Shown: positions 58,943-64,000 of the stretch, piece after piece
How the letters are laid out: the number at the start of each line of letters is the position of its first letter
Numbering within the stretch: position 1 is the stretch's first letter
Assembly (NCBI RefSeq): GCF_023206215.1
Contig: NZ_CP065800.1
Span: 3,224,001-3,288,000, forward strand
DNA from: Butyrivibrio fibrisolvens
GTDB lineage: Bacteria > Bacillota > Clostridia > Lachnospirales > Lachnospiraceae
DNA: 64,000 nt
Reading direction: 5' to 3'
Translations under genes and position numbers: made by a program
The notes under the pieces: generated by a model
What the model was told of the DNA's origin: nothing
Database searches by the model: none
What the model saw: only the letters and a program-made list of their open reading frames with translations

Positions 58943-59800
58943 ATGTCTAATAACGCAAATAAGAGCTATTCTGAATTTTTGTCTTACATATTTATTATTA
59001 CAGGTGCACTGATGGCAAGCTTCTCTGTTGCCTGTATACTTCTGCCCAATGACGCACTCGACTACGGAACTGCCGGCCTTGGCATCATCGCAAGTAAGCT
59101 GACCGGTTTAAACTTGTCTGCATGCGTATTTGCTGCTTTTCTCCCATTTATAATCGCTGGCTTTTTTGCGCTTGGAACACATTTTACTATCAAGGCTCTT
59201 ATAGGATCTGCCGTTTATACCATAGGCCTTGAAATTTTTGAGAATATCCCCTTCACCCTTGATACTGAGCATTTTATAGCAGTAGCTTTTGGCGGTGCTA
59301 TTCTGGGCGGAGGATTATCTATGATCCTGAGATTTGGAGGCTGCATAGACGGCTCTGAGATCCTTGCCAACATTGTAGTAGACAAGGTATCTGAGAAGAC
59401 AGGCAAGAATATCAGTATGACCTCTATACTGGTATCCTTCAACATCATGGTATACGCCCTTGCTTTTTTCCTTCTAAACCAAAACAGCGCCCTTCTAGGT
59501 CTCCTTGTATATATAGTTGCTTCCTCCATAATCGATCACTTCACAGATCACTTCGAGTCAATTAAGCGAGTCACCATCATTACCAAAAATCCTGACGCCA
59601 TGATCGATAAGATAAGAAATGATATGAAGAAGACCTGCACTGTAATGAACTCCTACGGAGCCATAGCAGGCAAGAACAAGACTGTCATCTGCTACGTGAC
59701 TTATTTTGAGCTGAGAAAACTAAGAGATATAATAGATTCATTTGAAGAAAAAGCCTTTATAACAGTATCTACAATAGATGAGATCCATATCAAGAGTTAG
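58943..59800 (+). CDS. YitT-family membrane protein (DUF161-DUF2179)
   Basis: Protein of 285 residues with five to six transmembrane helices (about 10-190): IFIITGALMASFSVACILLP, GTAGLGIIASKLTGLN, FGGAILGGGLSMILRFGGCI with DGSEILANI, and LLGLLVYIVASSIIDH. A C-terminal DUF2179 domain follows (VTIITKNPDAMIDKIRND, CYVTYFELRKLRDIIDSFEE, FITVSTIDEIH). The family is widespread in Firmicutes; transport function is suspected but unproven. Monocistronic, with two terminators downstream. Divergent from Re-citrate synthase. Confidence 0.93.
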   Translation: MSNNANKSYSEFLSYIFIITGALMASFSVACILLPNDALDYGTAGLGIIASKLTGLNLSACVFAAFLPFIIAGFFALGTHFTIKALIGSAVYTIGLEIFENIPFTLDTEHFIAVAFGGAILGGGLSMILRFGGCIDGSEILANIVVDKVSEKTGKNISMTSILVSFNIMVYALAFFLLNQNSALLGLLVYIVASSIIDHFTDHFESIKRVTIITKNPDAMIDKIRNDMKKTCTVMNSYGAIAGKNKTVICYVTYFELRKLRDIIDSFEEKAFITVSTIDEIHIKS

Positions 59801-59835
59801 GATAGCAAGATACTTATCAAATAGTTTTAATGATT

Positions 59836-59878
59836 AACTTCCCACTTGGACGGACCGGCATCCCCCAAGTGGGAAGTT
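59836..59878 (+). terminator. hairpin after the YitT-like gene
   Basis: AACTTCCCACTTGG and CCAAGTGGGAAGTT form a perfect 14-bp stem around a 15-nt loop, 36 bp after the stop. The T-run is short (TTTG). Confidence 0.7.
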
Positions 59879-59892
59879 TGAGTGAATAATAA

Positions 59893-59932
59893 AACAGAAG
59901 GTTTGATGCCCCCCAGCGCCAAACCTTCTGTT
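59893..59932. terminator. bidirectional terminator between yitT-like gene and EF-G paralogue
   Basis: AACAGAAGGTTTG and CAAACCTTCTGTT form a perfect 13-bp stem. It is followed by TTTTTTG on the plus strand and by TTTTATTATT on the minus strand, ending both convergent genes. Confidence 0.9.
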
Positions 59933-60005
59933 TTTTGTTTTTTGCAGTCAGCACCCCCAGTGCTTATCTGCAACTTAGATAACCTTTTTACCTTCTCTAA
60001 AAAAG

Positions 60006-62099
60006 TTAATCATCTGACTCGCTATCTGCTGCAACCTTAGCTGCTCTAGCCTCAACCTCTTTGGCCTGAACATCTGAAGGGCACTGCTCGTAGCGGGCAA
60101 ATTCATATTCGAAATCTCCTGCACCACCAGTAATAGAACGAAGCTGTGTGCAGTATCCGTACAATTCCATCTGAGGAACATCGGCTGATATAACCTGCTT
60201 GCCACCGCCTATAGGATCCATACCTGTTACGCGGCCGCGGCGCTTGTTGAGATCGCCCATAACATCACCTGTGAAGTTATCCGGAACTGTAACCTTCAAA
60301 GTTACGATAGGCTCAAGGAGAACAGGTGTTGCCTTCATGAATGCGTCCTTGAATGCCTGTCTTGCTGCAACCTTGAATGCCATTTCTGAAGAATCTACAG
60401 GATGATAAGATCCGTCATAAAGTGTAGCCTTAACGCCTACAACAGGATATGCTGCAAGAGGACCTCTTTGAACAGACTCTGCAAGACCCTTTTCAACTGC
60501 AGGGAAGTAGTTCTTAGGAACTGCACCGCCGACAACTTCTTCTGCAAACTCATAAGACTTAGTCACATCTCCAAGAGGCTCAAAGCGCATCTTAACGTGA
60601 CCATACTGGCCATGTCCGCCTGTCTGCTTCTTATATTTGGATTCAACATCAGCATTCTTACGGATAGTCTCGCGGAATGCAACCTTCGGCTTTGTAAGGT
60701 CTATCGCAACCTTATACTCATTGAGGAGTTTAGACGCGATTACATCTATATGCATATCACCCATACCATAGATAAGTGACTGATGATTCTCAGCATCATT
60801 GACTACTCTCATGGTAGGATCTTCTGCCTGGAGCTTAGCAAGAGACTGTGCGATCTTATCAATATCACTCTTGTTCTGAGCATGATATCTCTGACAGGTA
60901 TATGGTGTGGAGATATTCATCTTAGCATACTGTACAGGTGTAGCCTTGGTAGCAAGAGAATCGCCTGTGCTGATATCGAGCTTCTGAAGAGCACACAGAT
61001 CACCTGCATGAACCTCAGATATCTCAGCAGTCTTGTTACCTCTAAGGAGGTAGAGTTTGCCGATCTTGACTTCTTCATCCTTATTAGGATCATACAGCAC
61101 ATCATCTGTCTTAAGAACACCTGAACGAACCTTGATAAGTGAATACTTACCAATAAATGGATCGATGATGGTCTTAAATACAAATGCTGTCTTAGGCTTT
61201 GAGAAATCGAAGTTAGCTTCGAATATCTCATTAGTCTTAGTATTGATACCGCTCATCTTACGGTTCTCAGGACTTGGCATGTACTTAACGATATCATCAA
61301 GAAGTGTATATACACCTTCACAATATATAGATGAGCCCTGCTCTACAGGTACTATGCTACCATCACATACATTGGTTCTAAGCGCTGATCTGATCTCATT
61401 CTCAGAGAATGTCTCTCCGTTAAAATAACGTTCCATGAGATCTTCACTTGTTTCTGCAACTGCTTCCATAAGAGTATCTCTATAGGAAGCAAGGTATTCT
61501 TTACTATAATCCGGAACATCCATAGGAGTTGCTTCTTTATTTTCCCAACGGAAAGCCTTCTCCTGAATTACATTAACGTATCCTATAAGCTTCTCATCTT
61601 CACGAATAGGAAGATTGAAAGGCGCTATCTTCTTACCGAATTTATCTACTAAATCCTGGACGACCTGACGATATGAAACTTCATCGATATCCATATCTGA
61701 AACATAGATCATACGAGGAATATTGTATTCTTCGCACAGATCCCATGCCTTCTGAGTTCCAACTTCTATGCCGCTCTTACCTGATACAACGATGATAGCT
61801 GCATCGGCTACGCTTATAGCTTCCTCAACTTCTCCAACGAAATCGAAGAAACCGGGAGTATCAAGAATATTGATCTTACAGCCATCCCATTCGATCGGGA
61901 TAGTAGATGTACTGATGGAAATCTTACGCTTTTGTTCTTCTTTGTCATAATCGCTGACGGTATTGCCATCATCGATAGAACCAAGTCTTGATGTAACGCC
62001 GGCAAGATAACACATAGCTTCCGCCAGAGTTGACTTACCACAGCTTCCATGTCCAAGCAACACAACGTTACGAATCTTGTCAGTGGTGTAAACGTTCAT
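60006..62099 (-). CDS. elongation factor G paralogue (EF-G-like GTPase)
   Basis: Translational GTPase of 697 residues with full EF-G domain order. G1 is GHGSCGKST (16-24), G3 is DTPGF (80-84), but G4 reads VSDMD (133-137) where canonical EF-G has NKMD. Domain II has GKLYLLRGNKTAEISEVHAG-like elements. Domains III-V are present (KLQAEDPTMRVVNDAENHQS, KKQTGGHGQYGHVKMRFEPL, GDVMGDLNKRRGRVTGMD, MELYGYCTQLRSITGGAGDF). The effector loop is shortened (SIDDGNTVSDYDKEEQKRKI). This is the EF-G-like group found as a second copy in many Firmicutes; the main fusA is not in the window. Function is unproven, possibly ribosome rescue or recycling. Confidence 0.88.
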   Translation of the reverse strand: MNVYTTDKIRNVVLLGHGSCGKSTLAEAMCYLAGVTSRLGSIDDGNTVSDYDKEEQKRKISISTSTIPIEWDGCKINILDTPGFFDFVGEVEEAISVADAAIIVVSGKSGIEVGTQKAWDLCEEYNIPRMIYVSDMDIDEVSYRQVVQDLVDKFGKKIAPFNLPIREDEKLIGYVNVIQEKAFRWENKEATPMDVPDYSKEYLASYRDTLMEAVAETSEDLMERYFNGETFSENEIRSALRTNVCDGSIVPVEQGSSIYCEGVYTLLDDIVKYMPSPENRKMSGINTKTNEIFEANFDFSKPKTAFVFKTIIDPFIGKYSLIKVRSGVLKTDDVLYDPNKDEEVKIGKLYLLRGNKTAEISEVHAGDLCALQKLDISTGDSLATKATPVQYAKMNISTPYTCQRYHAQNKSDIDKIAQSLAKLQAEDPTMRVVNDAENHQSLIYGMGDMHIDVIASKLLNEYKVAIDLTKPKVAFRETIRKNADVESKYKKQTGGHGQYGHVKMRFEPLGDVTKSYEFAEEVVGGAVPKNYFPAVEKGLAESVQRGPLAAYPVVGVKATLYDGSYHPVDSSEMAFKVAARQAFKDAFMKATPVLLEPIVTLKVTVPDNFTGDVMGDLNKRRGRVTGMDPIGGGKQVISADVPQMELYGYCTQLRSITGGAGDFEYEFARYEQCPSDVQAKEVEARAAKVAADSESDD

Positions 62100-62422
62100 A
62101 TCCTGTCCTCCAGTATGTAATTATTTTGGGTAAAATGCAGATAAAACTAGATTCTCCTCCCACATGTCCCATGTATATATTTTACAAACTTTTGCCTTGT
62201 ATGGCAAGAAAAATGTGCATTTGCAATAAAACGTTTTTTCAAATACTAGTGTTTTCTTATATATAATTATGATAAAATCTTAAATAAGTGAATAATAGTC
62301 AAATTACATCAATATACTTTTAATATTTTTAATAATAAAAATATGACTTACTCAATATCGTACATAATTGTTATTGACCGATATTTACTGCAATAGTCAT
62401 CACAGAAATATCTATTTTACAG

Positions 62423-62451
62423 TTGTCTTTCGCAGTTTAAAGTGTTATAGT
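62423..62451 (+). promoter_or_regulatory. sigma-A promoter for tyrA
   Basis: TTGTCT (62423-62428), a 17-bp spacer and TATAGT (62446-62451), 50 bp before the tyrA start. The rest of the 401-bp gap 62100-62500 is very AT-rich and shows no ORF, repeat or riboswitch that I recognise. Confidence 0.65.
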
Positions 62452-62500
62452 ATTAAAAATGTCATTTAATAAAAATCTTTGAATAATATCTGGACTTAAT

Positions 62501-63592
62501 ATGGAAAACTTAACTTGTGGATTTATAGGACTTGGCCTTATCGGCGGATCTATGGCCAAGGCTCTCAAAAACGGCAACAAAAATCTTACTATAATAGCTT
62601 ATGATGTAAACCTTGAAACCCTGGAGATGTCCCGCGCAGACGGCATCACAGACGAGATATGCACTGAAATAGATGAACGTTTTCTAAAATGTGACTATGT
62701 CTTTTTGTGTGCACCTGTAAAGGTCAATATAGCCAATATTGATAAGATATGTAAATACTTAAAAGAAGATGCTATCCTGACTGACATAGGATCTGTAAAG
62801 ACGAAGATCCATGAACGCATCCATGAACTTTCCCTTGATGATAAGTTCATAGGCGGTCATCCTATGGCAGGAACAGAGCGAATAGGGTATATCAATTCTA
62901 AACCTATAATACTTGAAAATGCTTATTATATCCTTACCAAGACTCCAAAAACTTCTGATAAGAAGCTGAACGCATTCTACGATCTTGTCAAGAGTATGGG
63001 TGCCATTCCTCTTGTAATGGATCACAAGCAACATGACTATATCGTAGCTGCCATATCACATGTTCCTCATGTGATCTCAGCTTCACTTGTGAATCTTGTC
63101 AGGAATTCCGATTCTGAGAACGGCCTTATGAAGCTAACTGCAGCAGGCGGTTTTAAGGATATAACAAGGATCTCCTCTTCATCTCCTGTCATGTGGCAAC
63201 AGATATGTCTTACCAATACTGAGAATATTTCAAGCCTTTTGGGAAAATATATAGATTCTCTTCAGGATATCAAAGATAAGATCGACAAGGGTGATGGAGA
63301 CAGCATTATAAGTTTTTTCAAAGATGCAAGAGAATACCGCGAATCCTTCATCGACTCTTCAGGCGGACCTATCAAAAAGGTATATACCATTCATATTGAT
63401 ATTGCCGATCAGCCCGGCGTCCTTGCCACAGTTGCTACGCTCCTTGCTGTTCACAATATCAACATCAAGAATATTGGCATTATTCATAACCGCGAGTACC
63501 AAAGCGGAAGTCTGCAGATAGAGTTTGGAGATGAGCACGATCAGCTCGAATCTATCGCACTTCTTAAGTCACATGGCTATATCGTTAACTGA
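62501..63592 (+). CDS. tyrA: prephenate dehydrogenase with ACT domain
   Basis: Tyrosine-pathway enzyme of 363 residues that oxidatively decarboxylates prephenate to 4-hydroxyphenylpyruvate with NAD. The Rossmann start is CGFIGLGLIGGSMAKAL. The catalytic region includes LTDIGSVKTKIHE and GGHPMAGTERIGYIN with the catalytic histidine, plus AAISHVPHVISASLV. The C-terminal ACT domain (about 295-363: YTIHIDIADQPGVLATVATL and NIGIIHNREYQSGSLQIEF) gives feedback control by tyrosine. The ribosome site is weak. It is followed by aroA after 187 bp. Confidence 0.95.
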   Translation: MENLTCGFIGLGLIGGSMAKALKNGNKNLTIIAYDVNLETLEMSRADGITDEICTEIDERFLKCDYVFLCAPVKVNIANIDKICKYLKEDAILTDIGSVKTKIHERIHELSLDDKFIGGHPMAGTERIGYINSKPIILENAYYILTKTPKTSDKKLNAFYDLVKSMGAIPLVMDHKQHDYIVAAISHVPHVISASLVNLVRNSDSENGLMKLTAAGGFKDITRISSSSPVMWQQICLTNTENISSLLGKYIDSLQDIKDKIDKGDGDSIISFFKDAREYRESFIDSSGGPIKKVYTIHIDIADQPGVLATVATLLAVHNINIKNIGIIHNREYQSGSLQIEFGDEHDQLESIALLKSHGYIVN

Positions 63593-63779
63593 TAATTGTA
63601 CTATCTCGTTTATATTCATCCAATATAACAGATATACAAAGTTATAGATATACAAGCTTACAGCTAAAGCCATCTTGATTATGATAAGTTCAGACCAAAC
63701 ATACCTATATACTTATAGGTGTATATCATGACTATTAAATCAATGCAATAAATATAATCTCACAATAAGGCAGGTTACT

Positions 63780-64000
63780 ATGATCAAATTAACAAGTGCA
63801 CCAAAACCACTCAAAGGTGAGGTATACGTCCCCGGAGATAAGTCCATCTCCCATCGCAGCATTATGTTCGCTGCTCTTGCAGAAGGCACCTCACAGATTA
63901 CAGGCTTCCTTGAAGGTGCCGACTGTCTGTCAACAATTGATTGTTTCAGGAAGATGGGAGTACTCATCGAGCGCTCCGACAGGCCGCTTAACGGCGTTCC
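63780..64000 (+). CDS. aroA: EPSP synthase, 5' part only
   Basis: 3-phosphoshikimate 1-carboxyvinyltransferase of the shikimate pathway; the first 73 codons are in the window. It begins [20 protein letters not shown] and has the conserved [18 protein letters not shown] that binds phosphoshikimate and phosphoenolpyruvate, then [25 protein letters not shown] precedes the ATG. It lies downstream of tyrA, forming an aromatic amino-acid cluster that continues beyond the right edge. Confidence 0.93.
   Translation, partial: MIKLTSAPKPLKGEVYVPGDKSISHRSIMFAALAEGTSQITGFLEGADCLSTIDCFRKMGVLIERSDRPLNGV

Overview
The window is low-GC Gram-positive DNA. Shine-Dalgarno sites are strong (GGAGG) and promoters are clear sigma-A type. 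Gene content points to an anaerobic Lachnospiraceae member, most like Butyrivibrio or Pseudobutyrivibrio (inference from a sodium-pumping biotin decarboxylase cluster, a Re-type citrate synthase, Rex, a short S21, dimeric GlyRS and a glycogen debranching enzyme). About 56 genes are recognisable, most of them on the minus strand.

Layout. 0-4 kb: a lipoprotein cut by the window edge, an OmpR-type two-component system and a small membrane protein. 4-7 kb: a 300-bp palindromic element and the debranching enzyme glgX. 7-12 kb: a five-gene operon encoding a 12S-like acyl-CoA carboxyltransferase, an OadG-like anchor, a biotin carrier, the OadB sodium pump and a 5S-like carboxyltransferase. 12-14.4 kb: metallophosphoesterase-scpA-scpB. 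14.5-24.6 kb: rpsU, alaS, glyS, a lipoprotein, recO, era and an M16C peptidase. 24.7-35.4 kb: a membrane protein with an acidic repeat tail, yebC, a CorC-like protein, a J-domain membrane protein, alr (frameshifted), nnrD/nnrE, a coiled-coil protein and rex. 35.6-41.2 kb: an ABC-F ATPase on the plus strand, hypotheticals, an esterase lipoprotein and two DUF3592-like paralogues.

41.5-50.8 kb: a 9.3-kb integrative mobilizable element. It has a tyrosine integrase, a repressor with divergent operator-bearing promoters, an excisionase-like protein, a RepA-like ATPase with a candidate antisense RNA, a MobV relaxase with an oriT-like region, and cargo (a MarR-controlled nitroreductase and hydrolase, a TfoX-like protein and gene debris). 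It interrupts an ASCH-GNAT fusion gene. The two halves lie at 50.8-51.5 kb and 41.2-41.5 kb and rejoin in frame across a 13-bp att repeat.

51.6-64 kb: a second long palindrome with the same core as the first, an MreB-like fragment, a lipoprotein, malic enzyme, NADP isocitrate dehydrogenase, a GntR regulator and Re-citrate synthase (the entry to 2-oxoglutarate and glutamate, plus NADPH and pyruvate supply), a YitT-type membrane protein, a divergent EF-G paralogue, tyrA and the start of aroA.

The most unusual signals are four. First, two long palindromes have a shared, covarying core but unrelated self-complementary arms. Second, the IME insertion can be reconstructed to the base. Third, four genes are each broken by one missing A in an A-run, which is either systematic miscalling or slippage. 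Fourth, the IME replication gene has a probable antisense RNA. No tRNA, rRNA, CRISPR array or known riboswitch was seen.
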